The notes beneath the pieces were generated by a model that worked only from the letters and a program-made list of their open reading frames with translations, had not been told where the DNA came from and did no database searches. Shown in pieces: positions 18,682 to 27,327 of a stretch of DNA of 64,000 bases. Position numbers and translations under genes: made by a program. The first letter of the stretch is position 1; every line of letters begins with the position of its first letter. The stretch is from Halomonas salipaludis (lineage in GTDB: Bacteria > Pseudomonadota > Gammaproteobacteria > Pseudomonadales > Halomonadaceae): positions 62,001-126,000 of the forward strand of contig NZ_NSKB01000002.1 in assembly GCF_002286975.1 (NCBI RefSeq), written 5' to 3'.

Positions 18682-18694
18682 AACACTGAGTGTT
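18682..18694. promoter_or_regulatory. Palindromic candidate LysR operator
   Basis: AACACTGAGTGTT is a perfect 13-base inverted repeat about 20 bases before the lysR start and 88 bases before the divergent pirin start. Its position and symmetry (T-N11-A-like) fit an autoregulatory LysR site. This is inferred from position only. Confidence 0.45.
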
Positions 18695-18782
18695 ATTTTA
18701 GCCATCTAGTGGCTTCTTTGTTCATGAAATAGGCTTCCTGTTATCGGGAAAAACACTTCCCACGCTCTGACAGGAGTCTCTT

Positions 18783-19655
18783 ATGAAGAAGATTCAAGCC
18801 GTATACGGTGCCCCCCACGGCCACTGGGTCGGCGATGGCTTTCCGGTGCGCTCGCTGCTCAGCTACGACCGCCTGGGCGCCGCGCATCTCAGCCCCTTCC
18901 TACTGCTCGACCATGCCGGCCCGCATCGCTTCGGGCCAACCCGCCACTCGCGGGGCGTGGGCCCCCACCCTCACCGCGGTTTCGAGACCGTGACCCTGGT
19001 CTACCAGGGGGAACTGGAGCACCGCGACTCGGCGGGACATGGCGGCCGGATCGGCGAAGGCGACGTCCAGTGGATGACCGCCGGCGCCGGCATCGTCCAC
19101 GAGGAGTATCACGCCCCTGAGTTCGCCCAGTCCGGCGGCCTGCTGGAGATGGTGCAGCTGTGGGTCAACCTGCCGGCCCGGGACAAGTCCGCCCCACCGG
19201 CCTACCAGCCCCTGCTCGACGGCGAGATCCCGCGGATCGCCCTTCCGAATGAGGCCGGGCAGGTCAGGGTGGTCGCGGGCCGCTATCTTGATCGAACGGG
19301 CCCGGCGCGCACCTTCACCCCGATCAATGTCTGGGACCTGCGCCTGGTGGCCGGCGGCGATGCCCAGCTCGAGGTTCCCGAGGGGCATACCACCCTGCTG
19401 GTGGTGCTGGAGGGCACGCTGCTGGTCAACGGCGAGCGCATCGTCCGCGACGAGAGCGTGGTGGCCTTCGAGCGCCGCGGCGAGGCCTTCCACCTGGAGG
19501 CCAACAACGACGCCAAGCTGCTGCTGCTGAGCGGCGAGCCCATTGATGAACCGGTGGCCGGTCAGGGGCCCTTCGTGATGAATCACCAGGCCGAGCTCCA
19601 CCAAGCCTTTGCCGACTTCCACGCCGGGAAGTTCGGCAAGCCGAGGGGCGCCTGA
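18783..19655 (+). CDS. Pirin family protein (first copy)
   Basis: A 290-residue bicupin. The metal-binding motifs of pirins are seen as GPHPHRGFETVTLVYQGELEHRDS (two His near residues 60-62) and GAGIVHEEY (His and Glu near 108-110). Bacterial pirins can act as iron-dependent quercetin dioxygenases or redox-linked regulators. AGGAG precedes the ATG. First gene of a probable operon with a deleted hydrolase gene, a second pirin and an FMN reductase, opposite a LysR regulator. This context points to a response to quinones or aromatic electrophiles. Confidence 0.9.
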   Translation: MKKIQAVYGAPHGHWVGDGFPVRSLLSYDRLGAAHLSPFLLLDHAGPHRFGPTRHSRGVGPHPHRGFETVTLVYQGELEHRDSAGHGGRIGEGDVQWMTAGAGIVHEEYHAPEFAQSGGLLEMVQLWVNLPARDKSAPPAYQPLLDGEIPRIALPNEAGQVRVVAGRYLDRTGPARTFTPINVWDLRLVAGGDAQLEVPEGHTTLLVVLEGTLLVNGERIVRDESVVAFERRGEAFHLEANNDAKLLLLSGEPIDEPVAGQGPFVMNHQAELHQAFADFHAGKFGKPRGA

Positions 19656-19726
19656 GTCGACTCATGCCCCCGTCCCTGCCCGGCGATGGTCGCCGGGCAG
19701 GCCCTGACAGCGAAAGGAGCACGATC

Positions 19727-19855
19727 ATGTCTTTTACCTACAACCGACTCGACAAGGATGACGTGGCCCTGCTGATGGTGGACCACCAGCCCGGCCACCT
19801 GGCCGCCTATGCCAACCTGATGCAAAGCTATAACCAGCAGAGCCAGCTGGGCTAG
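19727..19855 (+). pseudogene. Internally deleted isochorismatase-family hydrolase remnant
   Basis: A 42-residue frame with a good ribosome-binding site (AAAGGAG). It begins MSFTYNRLDKDDVALLMVDHQPG, the N-terminus of YcaC-like cysteine hydrolases with the catalytic Asp of VDHQ. It then jumps to AYANLMQSYNQQSQLG, which resembles the extreme C-terminus of the same family (normally about 200 residues away). The catalytic Lys and Cys segments are missing, so this is most likely an in-frame deletion. The flanking pirin genes are intact. A strong hairpin follows. Confidence 0.7.
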
Positions 19856-19863
19856 GCAGCGAC

Positions 19864-19892
19864 CGGCCAGGGCGGATCCCGCGCCCTGGCCG
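19864..19892 (+). terminator. Strong hairpin after hydrolase remnant
   Basis: An 11-base-pair perfect stem CGGCCAGGGCG / CGCCCTGGCCG with a 7-base loop lies 9 bases after the remnant's stop. It is followed by TGTCATTGG with no U-run, so it may only attenuate reading into the second pirin gene. Confidence 0.5.
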
Positions 19893-19993
19893 TGTCATTG
19901 GTCTCGCAGCAATGCTCGCTCCCTGCCAACAGCTGGAAGGGCCTATGCTAGAAGGCCGAGCCTCTCTCCTTTTGCCCACAGGAGTCCCGAACC

Positions 19994-20935
19994 ATGAGCA
20001 ATCTCGTCAACGAACGCGAGCTCGCCACCTCCCTCGACTGCCCCGTCGTCGATGGCAAGCGCCAGGTGCAGCACGTCACGCCCCATAGCGCCGAGGTGGG
20101 CGGCATCCCCGTCAACCGTGCCCTGCCCCGCCGCCAGCGCCGGCTGATCGGCGCCTGGTGCTTCCTCGATCATATCGGTCCCGCCGACTTCGCCGCAGAC
20201 GACCCCGGCCTCAGGGTCGGCCCCCATCCGCATATCGGCCTGCAGACCTTCACCTGGATGATCGAGGGCGAGATCCTCCACCGCGACAACCTGGGCACCG
20301 CCCAGGTGATCCGCCCCGGCCAGGTCAACCTGATGACCGCCGGCCGCGGCATCAGCCATACCGAGGAGTCACTCCCCGGCGAGGCGACCCTGCACGCCGC
20401 CCAGCTATGGATCGCCCTGCCCGAGGCGGATCGCGCCACCGACCCGCGCTTCGACCACTACCCGACCCTGCCACGCTGGCAAGAGGAAGGCACCGAGCTG
20501 ACCCTGCTGGTGGGTGACTTCGCCGGCCACCGGGCCCCGACCCTGACCTTCTCTCCCCTGGTGGCCCTCGACCTGGCCAGCCCCCGGGGCGGCCCGTTGC
20601 GCCTGCCGCTGCGCGCGGATTTCGAGTACGGCCTGCTGCCCCTGGAGGGCGACCTGGCGATCGAGGGCGAGACCTTCGCCACCCATGAGCTGGCCTACCT
20701 GGGCCGCGACCGCGACGAGGTGACGGTGACCCTGCCCGCCGGCGGCCGGGTCCTGCTGGTGGGCGGCGAGCCCCTGGGCGAGGAGATCCTGATCTGGTGG
20801 AACTTCGTCGGCCACAGCAAGGCCGAGATCGCCGAGGCCCAGCGCGACTGGGAGGCCGAGAGCCCCCGCTTCGGCACCATTCCCGAGTTCGACGGCCCGC
20901 GGCTGACCGCCCCGCCGCTGCCCTGGAAAGCCTGA
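19994..20935 (+). CDS. Pirin family protein (second copy)
   Basis: A 313-residue pirin distinct from the first copy and more like the YhaK/PA3240-type branch. Cupin metal motifs are GPHPHIGLQTFTWMIEGEILHRD and GRGISHTEES. AGGAG is placed about 10 bases before the ATG. It lies between a hairpin that follows the hydrolase remnant and the FMN reductase gene, all reading in the same direction. Two paralogous pirins in one cluster suggest that they act on related substrates or form a heteromeric pair; that is inference. Confidence 0.9.
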   Translation: MSNLVNERELATSLDCPVVDGKRQVQHVTPHSAEVGGIPVNRALPRRQRRLIGAWCFLDHIGPADFAADDPGLRVGPHPHIGLQTFTWMIEGEILHRDNLGTAQVIRPGQVNLMTAGRGISHTEESLPGEATLHAAQLWIALPEADRATDPRFDHYPTLPRWQEEGTELTLLVGDFAGHRAPTLTFSPLVALDLASPRGGPLRLPLRADFEYGLLPLEGDLAIEGETFATHELAYLGRDRDEVTVTLPAGGRVLLVGGEPLGEEILIWWNFVGHSKAEIAEAQRDWEAESPRFGTIPEFDGPRLTAPPLPWKA

Positions 20936-20965
20936 TTCTCTTCTCGACCCCGCCAAGGAGGCCCC

Positions 20966-21574
20966 ATGAGCGACAGCCCCCGCATCCTGGTCTTCGCCGG
21001 CAGTACCCGGCGCGGCTCCCATAACACCCACCTGGCCCGGCTCGCCGCCGAGCACCTCGAGCGCCACGGCGCCCGGGTCACCCGGATCGACCTCAAGGAC
21101 TACCCCCTGCCCCTCTATGACGGCGACCTGGAGGCCACCGAGGGGCTACCAGCCCAGGCCCGGCGCCTGCAGGCCCTGCTCGCCGAGCACCAGGGGCTGC
21201 TGATCGCCTCGCCGGAGTACAACGGCTTCCCCACCCCGCTGCTCAAGAACACCCTGGACTGGATGACCCGTCCCGATGGCGAGCGCAGCGGCCTGGCCCT
21301 GTTCGCCGACAAGGTGGCGGCAGTGGTAGCGGCCTCCCCCGGGGCCCTGGGCGGCATGCGCAGCCTGGGCCTGACCCGCCAGCTGCTCGGCAACCTGGGG
21401 GTGATGGTGCTACCCAACCCCCTGGCCCTGCCCCGCGCCGCCCAGGCCTTCGGCGAGGACGGCGACCTGGAGGAAGACGCCGTGCGCCAGCGCCTCGATG
21501 CCCTCTGCCACCGCCTGGTCAGCACCCTGAGCCGCCTGAATGCCGCCGATGACGCCACCGGAGAGAGCCCATGA
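20966..21574 (+). CDS. NADPH-dependent FMN reductase family protein
   Basis: A 202-residue flavodoxin-fold protein. The phosphate-binding loop GSTRRGSHNTHLA (about residues 12-24) and SPEYNGFPTPLLKNTLDWM (about 86-104) are the signature of NAD(P)H:FMN/quinone reductases such as ChrR/YieF and azoreductase relatives. A strong AAGGAGG site precedes the ATG. As the last gene of the pirin operon it may reduce quinones, chromate or other electrophiles. Confidence 0.9.
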   Translation: MSDSPRILVFAGSTRRGSHNTHLARLAAEHLERHGARVTRIDLKDYPLPLYDGDLEATEGLPAQARRLQALLAEHQGLLIASPEYNGFPTPLLKNTLDWMTRPDGERSGLALFADKVAAVVAASPGALGGMRSLGLTRQLLGNLGVMVLPNPLALPRAAQAFGEDGDLEEDAVRQRLDALCHRLVSTLSRLNAADDATGESP

Positions 21575-21639
21575 GCGACGCGCCCCAGCCCCAGGAAGGC
21601 GCCCACTGCGACGGCGCCACCCTGCGGTTCCACCACCGG

Positions 21640-24600
21640 CTAACGGCCGTCGCCGCCATCGACGTCGATATCCCCTGGATCGCCCGTGGCCCCCGGCGGC
21701 GGGAAGTCGGGGTTAGTGACCTGCCCGCCGGCAAGGCTCTGCACCTTCTGCGCCGCGCCGCTGCGGTGCAGCCAGACGTCGAGCTGGTTGAAGGCGATAT
21801 CGATACCATGCTCATCGAACAGCTCGCCGACCCGGCAGTTGATTTCGTCGGTGGCATACAGCCGGTCGCCCAGGGAGTTGACGAAGATCCGCAGCTCGAA
21901 GTTGAGGGTGCTGTCGCCATAGTCCATGAAGAACACCTGCGGCTCGGGATCGGCCATCACTCGCGGATTCTCGTCGGCGGCCTGGCGTAGCAAGCGATGC
22001 ACCAGGCGATGGTCGGAACCGTAGGCGACGCCGTAGTTGAGCACCACCCGGGTGACGCTGTCGGACAGCGACCAGTTGATCAGCTGGTCGGTGACGAAGG
22101 TCTTGTTGGGGATGATGATCTCCTTGCGATCGAAGTCGGTCACCGTAGTGGCGCGGATGCGGATCTTGCTGACCGTGCCGGTGAGGTTGCCGATGGTGAT
22201 GGTGTCGCCAATCCGCACCGGCCGCTCGAAGAGGATGATCAGCCCCGAGATGAAGTTGGCGAAGATTTCCTGCAGGCCAAAGCCCAGGCCCACGCCCAGC
22301 GCCGCCACCAGCCACTGCAGCTGGTTCCAGGCCACCCCCAGGGTGGCCAGCGACATCACCAGGCCGGTGCCGACGATGGTGTAGGAGAGCAGCGAGGTGA
22401 TCGCATAGGCGCTGCCCTGCTTGAGGGTCAGACGTGACAGTACCATCACCTCCAGCAGGCCCGGCAGGTTGCCGGCCAGCATCAGCGTCAGCGCCACGAT
22501 CAGCAGCGCGGTGACGATGTCCGATACCGACACCGCACTGGTCACCAACTCAGCGCTGTCGCCGTCGGCAGCTTCCCAGATCGCCACCTGGTCGAGGTAG
22601 CCGAGCACCGTCAGCAGGTCAGCCCAGACCACATAGAACAGCGCGGCAAAGCCGATCAGCAGGATCAGCTTGGACAACCGTAGCGACTGCTGATTGACCT
22701 GCTGCATATCGAGCGGTGGCTCTTCTACCACCTCGAGCCCGCCCTCGGCGCCCTCCTGTACCTGGGCTCGGCGGCGCATCAGCGCACGCCGGTAGGCCAG
22801 GCGGCGTGCCGCCACCGCCAGGCCACGCACCACCGCCGCCTCGACCAGGATCCATAGCCCCAACAGGTAGAGGGTGATCACGAAGCGGCCCACCAGGCTC
22901 AGCGCGGTGTACTCGTAGCCGGCGACGATCAGCCCCACCAGCAACAGCGGCACCAGCGCCAGCGTCAGCCCCAACAGCAGGCGGAACAGCTTAACGCCGA
23001 AATAGGGGACATGCGCCAGGATCAAGCGCGCCAACAGCACGCTCATCGCCACCAGGCCACCAACCAGTAGCGCCAGCGCCAGCGGACGCGTCGCCAGGGT
23101 GACCTCGGTATCGCGTACCAGCGGCGTGACCATCAGCACCGGCACCAGCGCCACGCCCAGCCACAGCAGCAGCCAGCGCAGCCGCGCGACATAGCCGGCC
23201 GGCCAGTAGAAATGGCGCATCGCCACGCCGTCCTTGACCAGCAGCCGCCGTGACCAGGCAATCACCGCCCAGGCCAGCGCCAGATGCCACAGGGCATGGC
23301 CCAGCGCGACAGCGATCCCCTCGCCGCCGGCCACCAGACCAGTGCCGACCCCGGCCAGGCCCAGCGACATGGGCAGGGCCAGCAGCGCGTTCAGCGCCAC
23401 CGCCTGGGGCGTGTGGCCCTGGGTGTCGCTGCGCAATCGACCGATCTGATCGTTGAGTAGTGCCAGACGCGCGCGCAGCCGGCGACGCGCCGCCAGCAGC
23501 CCCGCTGCTATCAACAGCAAGGGTAACCCCAGCAGCGCCTCGAGACTCGGCAGCCGCCAGCGCTGTGGCAAGCCTGCGCGCCACTCGCCCTCGTGCCATT
23601 CAAGCACCAGGTTGGACGGTAGCTGGCGCAGCCACTGCCAGTCCAGTGGCCGGCTGTTGGCCACCCAGAACAGCTGCTCATCGATGGTGGTGCGCAGCGC
23701 CTGGGCACTCTCCAGCAGCTGCTGCTGATTGAGCTGCAGTTCGATACCGGTGCTGAGCAACTCGCCGTAGGTCTGCTCGAGCTGGTCGACCAGTTCGCGG
23801 CGCGACTGATAGAGCCGCTGCAGCGAATCCACCAGGCCCTCGGTGATCTCCACGCCGGCCTCTTCCAGGCGCTGGTTGGCCAGCCGCTCGCCCTGGCGCA
23901 GCAGGTCGCGCTGGCGCCCCAGGTCGAACTGGCGCAGGCGCAGGTCGGCGATCTCGTCCTGCAGGTCGCGGCGCGCCGCCACCTGGGGCAGCGACTGGCG
24001 CTGCTCGCGCAGGATCCGTGCCAGCAGCAGGCTGCCGCGCACCGCACTGATCTGCTCGTTGAGGCTACGCTGCAGCTGAGTGACCTGGTCGAGCTGACTG
24101 CGCACCGTGATCGCCTCACGTAGCAGCGCATTACGACGATCATTGGCGCGCAGCAGCTCCAGGCTGAGGTCCTGGTTGACCTGTTGGGCACGCTCCAGCA
24201 CCGGGTGGCCTGCCGCGATCAGCGGGTCGTCGCGGGCGGCGTCGGCGATGGCCTGCTCCGAGGCCAGGCGGCGCTGGCGGTCGATCACGCTCTGCAACAG
24301 TAGCAGCAGGCTCTCCTGATGACCGGTCTGGGCGGTGAGCAGCTCACGGCGCTGCTGGGCAAGCTCGCGCAGGCGAGTATTCGAGCCCAGCTCACGCTGG
24401 TATAGGCGCTGCTCGCGTTCGGCCAACTGCCGCTCGGCGCGCAGCGCCAGCATTCGGGGGTCGTCGTCGGGGATATCGCGTCCGGCCAGCTCATCCTGGG
24501 CGCGGCGCGCCTGTTCGGCACGCTGCATGGCATCGGCGATGGCCTGCTGGGCCCGCTCGGGCAGGGTCTGGGCGGTCAGCAGTTGAGCATTGACCTCGGC

Positions 24601-25107
24601 CACGCGGTCCTGCAAGCGCTGCAGCTCGCCGAGCGCCTCCTGCTGGCGATCTTCGAGTTCGGCCAAGGGCCGGTCGTCGAGATCCGCGGCGGAGAGCTCG
24701 CCCGCCGCCTGCTCCTCATCCTGCAGCTCGCGCTCCAGGCGCATCAGCTCGGCAGGAGCCTCCTGCAGACGGCGGTCGAGCGCGGCCAAGCGCTCCTCGA
24801 CGTCCTCGAGGCGCTGCAGGGCATCGATGGCATCCTCCAGCGCATCGCGCTGGCGCTGCTGAGCCTGGCTCAAGGTCTCGCCCTCGCCGGGCTCGAGCTC
24901 GGCCAGCCGCGCTTCGAGCTGCTCCAGCTCGGGCAACTCGGCCTGCGCCAGGACCGGCAATGGTAAGCACAGCAGTAACAGCACAAGCCCGCCCAGCCAC
25001 ACGGGGACGGCGACAGGCAAGGCGCGAAGGCGACGACAGATCACGGCAATCTCCCCACGGACCCGATGGTGGTCCAAGGGGCGATTTTGGGTCCCAGGCG
25101 TCGCCAT
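21640..25107 (-). CDS. mscK: Large mechanosensitive channel (MscK/MscM type)
   Basis: A 1155-residue protein with a signal peptide (hydrophobic LGGLVLLLLCLPLPVLAQA), then about 500 periplasmic residues of coiled-coil character (long Gln/Glu/Leu/Arg-rich helices). About eleven membrane helices follow, and the C-terminal MscS module contains LGVGLGFGLQEIFANFISGLIILFERP, the pore-lining TM3 Gly/Ala pattern and conduit. Such channels open on hypo-osmotic shock and release solutes, which suits a halophile. It may respond to ionic strength like E. coli MscK. Divergent from the phospholipase gene across 92 bases. Confidence 0.93.
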   Translation of the reverse strand: MATPGTQNRPLDHHRVRGEIAVICRRLRALPVAVPVWLGGLVLLLLCLPLPVLAQAELPELEQLEARLAELEPGEGETLSQAQQRQRDALEDAIDALQRLEDVEERLAALDRRLQEAPAELMRLERELQDEEQAAGELSAADLDDRPLAELEDRQQEALGELQRLQDRVAEVNAQLLTAQTLPERAQQAIADAMQRAEQARRAQDELAGRDIPDDDPRMLALRAERQLAEREQRLYQRELGSNTRLRELAQQRRELLTAQTGHQESLLLLLQSVIDRQRRLASEQAIADAARDDPLIAAGHPVLERAQQVNQDLSLELLRANDRRNALLREAITVRSQLDQVTQLQRSLNEQISAVRGSLLLARILREQRQSLPQVAARRDLQDEIADLRLRQFDLGRQRDLLRQGERLANQRLEEAGVEITEGLVDSLQRLYQSRRELVDQLEQTYGELLSTGIELQLNQQQLLESAQALRTTIDEQLFWVANSRPLDWQWLRQLPSNLVLEWHEGEWRAGLPQRWRLPSLEALLGLPLLLIAAGLLAARRRLRARLALLNDQIGRLRSDTQGHTPQAVALNALLALPMSLGLAGVGTGLVAGGEGIAVALGHALWHLALAWAVIAWSRRLLVKDGVAMRHFYWPAGYVARLRWLLLWLGVALVPVLMVTPLVRDTEVTLATRPLALALLVGGLVAMSVLLARLILAHVPYFGVKLFRLLLGLTLALVPLLLVGLIVAGYEYTALSLVGRFVITLYLLGLWILVEAAVVRGLAVAARRLAYRRALMRRRAQVQEGAEGGLEVVEEPPLDMQQVNQQSLRLSKLILLIGFAALFYVVWADLLTVLGYLDQVAIWEAADGDSAELVTSAVSVSDIVTALLIVALTLMLAGNLPGLLEVMVLSRLTLKQGSAYAITSLLSYTIVGTGLVMSLATLGVAWNQLQWLVAALGVGLGFGLQEIFANFISGLIILFERPVRIGDTITIGNLTGTVSKIRIRATTVTDFDRKEIIIPNKTFVTDQLINWSLSDSVTRVVLNYGVAYGSDHRLVHRLLRQAADENPRVMADPEPQVFFMDYGDSTLNFELRIFVNSLGDRLYATDEINCRVGELFDEHGIDIAFNQLDVWLHRSGAAQKVQSLAGGQVTNPDFPPPGATGDPGDIDVDGGDGR

Positions 25108-25199
25108 GGCAATCTCTTTGCATTCCGATGCAAGACCAGTTGACTTGCCCTCCGGGCGTGGTAGAACGGTGGCTCATATCCCCTTGTGAGCACTTGTTC

Positions 25200-26222
25200 A
25201 TGACCCTGCTTCGCACCACTGCCACTGTAGGCGCCGCGCTGGCCATCCTCAGCCTGGTCGTCACGGCAGGGGCCCACGCCGATACCCGGCGTGCCGAGAT
25301 CGAAAATCGCATCGATGCTCTCCACCAGGAGCTAGAGAGGCTGCAGTCGCAGCTCGAGACGATCCCCGACGAGCAAGCCGCGCCGGAGGTCGACCAGACC
25401 ACCGCCGAGACGCTGCAGCTGGCCCAGGAGCGGCGTGAGCTGGAGCGAGAGTCGGATCGTAACCCGCTGGCCATCACCGCCTACCGGCGCAACTACCTGC
25501 TGCCGGTGAGCTATAACGCGCGCCAGAATCCCGACAACTTCCGCTTGATCAGCGAGGAGAACGGCGTCGACGATATCGAGGTCAAGTTCCAGTTCAGCGC
25601 CAAGGTCAACCTGGCCGAGGGACTGTTCGGCGACCGCGCCGACCTCTATTTCGCCTATACCCAGCGCAGCTGGTGGCAAGCCTACAACTCCATGGCCTCG
25701 TCACCTTTTCGCGAGACCAACTACGAGCCCGAGGCCTTCCTGAGCTTCGATAACGATTCGCGACTGTTCGGTTGGACCAACACCCGTAACCGGCTGGCCT
25801 TCAACCATCTCTCCAACGGCCGCTCCAGCGAACTGTCACGGAGCTGGAACCGGATCTATCTCGAGAGCACCTTCCAGCGCGGTGACTGGGCACTCACCGT
25901 GACCCCGCACTGGCGAATCCCGGAATCCGACGGCGACGACGACAATCCCGATATCGACCGCTATATGGGCTACGGCGACATCGAGGTGGCACGCCGCTTC
26001 GCTAACGACCACGAGGCCAGCATGCTGGTGCGCGGCAATCCCAGCGCCGGCAACCTGGGCTCCCAGGTCGACTACTCCTGGCCGCTGTTCGGCAACATCC
26101 GCGGCCATGTGCAGTACTACGTCGGCTACGGCGAGAGCATGATCGACTACGACAACTCCAACCACCGCCTCAGCGTCGGCTTCAGCCTCAACCCGCTGTT
26201 TGCCGGGCGCCCGGAGTTGTAG
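25200..26222 (+). CDS. pldA: Outer-membrane phospholipase A1
   Basis: A 340-residue protein with a signal peptide (MTLLRTTATVGAALAILSLVVTAGAHA) and a 12-strand beta-barrel with alternating aromatic residues. The catalytic motif is RLAFNHLSNGRSSELSRSWNR with His203 and Ser205, matching the His and Ser of E. coli OMPLA (NHDSNG there, NHLSNG here). The enzyme hydrolyses phospholipids that reach the outer leaflet. A coiled-coil stretch (about residues 31-75) between the signal peptide and barrel is longer than in E. coli. The ATG at 25200 was chosen because it opens the signal peptide; upstream codons in the frame overlap mscK. Confidence 0.9.
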   Translation: MTLLRTTATVGAALAILSLVVTAGAHADTRRAEIENRIDALHQELERLQSQLETIPDEQAAPEVDQTTAETLQLAQERRELERESDRNPLAITAYRRNYLLPVSYNARQNPDNFRLISEENGVDDIEVKFQFSAKVNLAEGLFGDRADLYFAYTQRSWWQAYNSMASSPFRETNYEPEAFLSFDNDSRLFGWTNTRNRLAFNHLSNGRSSELSRSWNRIYLESTFQRGDWALTVTPHWRIPESDGDDDNPDIDRYMGYGDIEVARRFANDHEASMLVRGNPSAGNLGSQVDYSWPLFGNIRGHVQYYVGYGESMIDYDNSNHRLSVGFSLNPLFAGRPEL

Positions 26223-26300
26223 CGCAGCCCACGGGCTGATTGAAGTCGCATGGCTACCTGCTATGCTGAGGGCGTCATTCACCGTCAAAGGAAGACCCCG

Positions 26301-26633
26301 ATGGCAAGCCGCAAACCCAACACCGATGCCAGTACCGAGCAGCTCAAAGCTGACCTACATCACCTGACCCAGACCATCGAAGAGCTGGTCAACGCCACCG
26401 CCGACGACTCGCGCAGCAATATCAAGGAACTCCGCGAGCGCGCCGAGAAGCGTCTGCACGACACCCGAGACCGTCTCGAAGCCCGCGGCGAGCGCCTCTA
26501 CGGCGAAGCCCGCGACTCGGTGCGCGAGCAGGTCGATGCCTGCGATCATTATGTCCACGAAAACCCCTGGTCCAGCGTCGGCATCGCCGCCGCCGCCGGG
26601 ATGGTCATTGGCCTGCTGATCGGGCGGCGCTGA
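26301..26633 (+). CDS. yqjD: YqjD/ElaB-family (DUF883) membrane protein
   Basis: A 110-residue protein. A long charged helical region with heptad-like Glu/Arg/Leu spacing precedes a C-terminal membrane segment (VGIAAAAGMVIGLLIGRR). This matches the DUF883 family, whose members bind ribosomes at the inner membrane in stationary phase. The start at 26301 follows AAGGAAG. It heads a trio with the next two genes, overlapping the yqjE-like start by one base. Confidence 0.85.
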   Translation: MASRKPNTDASTEQLKADLHHLTQTIEELVNATADDSRSNIKELRERAEKRLHDTRDRLEARGERLYGEARDSVREQVDACDHYVHENPWSSVGIAAAAGMVIGLLIGRR

Positions 26634-27025
26634 TGAGCCACGGCCAAGGACCGGCCGAGCGGCTGTTCGGCGCCACCAAGCGGCTGATTGCCAGCCTGCT
26701 CAGCAACGGCGAGGCGCGTCTGCGCCTCGCTGTCGTTGAGCTCGAGGAGGAGCGCGCGCGGCTGGTCACCCTGCTGCTGCTGGCGGGCATCAGTCTGCTG
26801 ATGGTGATGCTGGGACTGACCGTGCTGACGCTATTCGTGGTAGTGCTGTTCTGGGAGACCCATCGCCTGCTGGCGATCGCCGCCAGCGCATTGGTGCTGC
26901 TCGGCGGCGGCCTGGCGCTCGGCGCCTGGGTGGTACATCTGGCCAAGCGGCCGACGCTGCTCAAGAGTACCCTCAGGCACCTGGCTACCGACCGCGCGCT
27001 GATGGAGACCTCGCGTGACGACTAA
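26633..27025 (+). CDS. yqjE: YqjE-like phage-holin-family membrane protein
   Basis: A 130-residue protein with two strong membrane helices (LVTLLLLAGISLLMVMLGLTVLTLFVVVLF and LLAIAASALVLLGGGLALGAWVVHL in pieces) flanked by charged loops. It belongs to the YqjE/DUF1469 family, which neighbours yqjD in enterobacteria. Its ATG overlaps the previous stop (TGATGA context). The function is poorly known; it probably forms part of an inner-membrane complex with its neighbours. Confidence 0.82.
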   Translation: MSHGQGPAERLFGATKRLIASLLSNGEARLRLAVVELEEERARLVTLLLLAGISLLMVMLGLTVLTLFVVVLFWETHRLLAIAASALVLLGGGLALGAWVVHLAKRPTLLKSTLRHLATDRALMETSRDD

Positions 27026-27314
27026 GTCCCCCTCTGCTCGCCAACTGCGCCGCCAGCGCAAGGCTGCACTGGAAACGCAGATCGAGCAGCAGCGCGTCGA
27101 CCTGATGGTCGAGTCGAGCCGCTGGCTCGGGGCAACACAGCAGATCGACAGCACCTTTCAGCGCTTCAAGCTTCCCACCTACGCCCTGGGCGGCCTGGCA
27201 CTGCTGGCCAGCGCACGCCATCCCCACGCCCTGGTGCGCTTCGCCCAGCGCGGCATCGCCGGCGTGCTGCTATTGCGTCGCGCCCAGCGGCTGCTCAAGA
27301 TGCTCCGCCGCTGA
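27015..27314 (+). CDS. YqjK-like small protein
   Basis: A 99-residue protein overlapping the previous gene by 11 bases. An Arg/Gln-rich N-terminal helix (SARQLRRQRKAALETQIEQQR) is followed by a moderately hydrophobic middle (ALGGLALLASAR) and an Arg-rich end. It matches the layout of YqjK in yqjDEK operons and is assigned mainly by position. GTG at 27015 is the start. Confidence 0.7.
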   Translation: MTTKSPSARQLRRQRKAALETQIEQQRVDLMVESSRWLGATQQIDSTFQRFKLPTYALGGLALLASARHPHALVRFAQRGIAGVLLLRRAQRLLKMLRR

Positions 27315-27327
27315 GCGTTCATTACCC

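Noticed and set aside
21571-21990. Plus-strand frame starting at the end of the FMN reductase gene
   Set aside because: It lies over the 3' end of mscK; although its ATG overlaps the preceding stop, only the first 20 codons are outside mscK and no family is seen.
24960-25199. N-terminal extension of the phospholipase gene
   Set aside because: It overlaps mscK on the other strand and would hide the signal peptide that begins at 25200.
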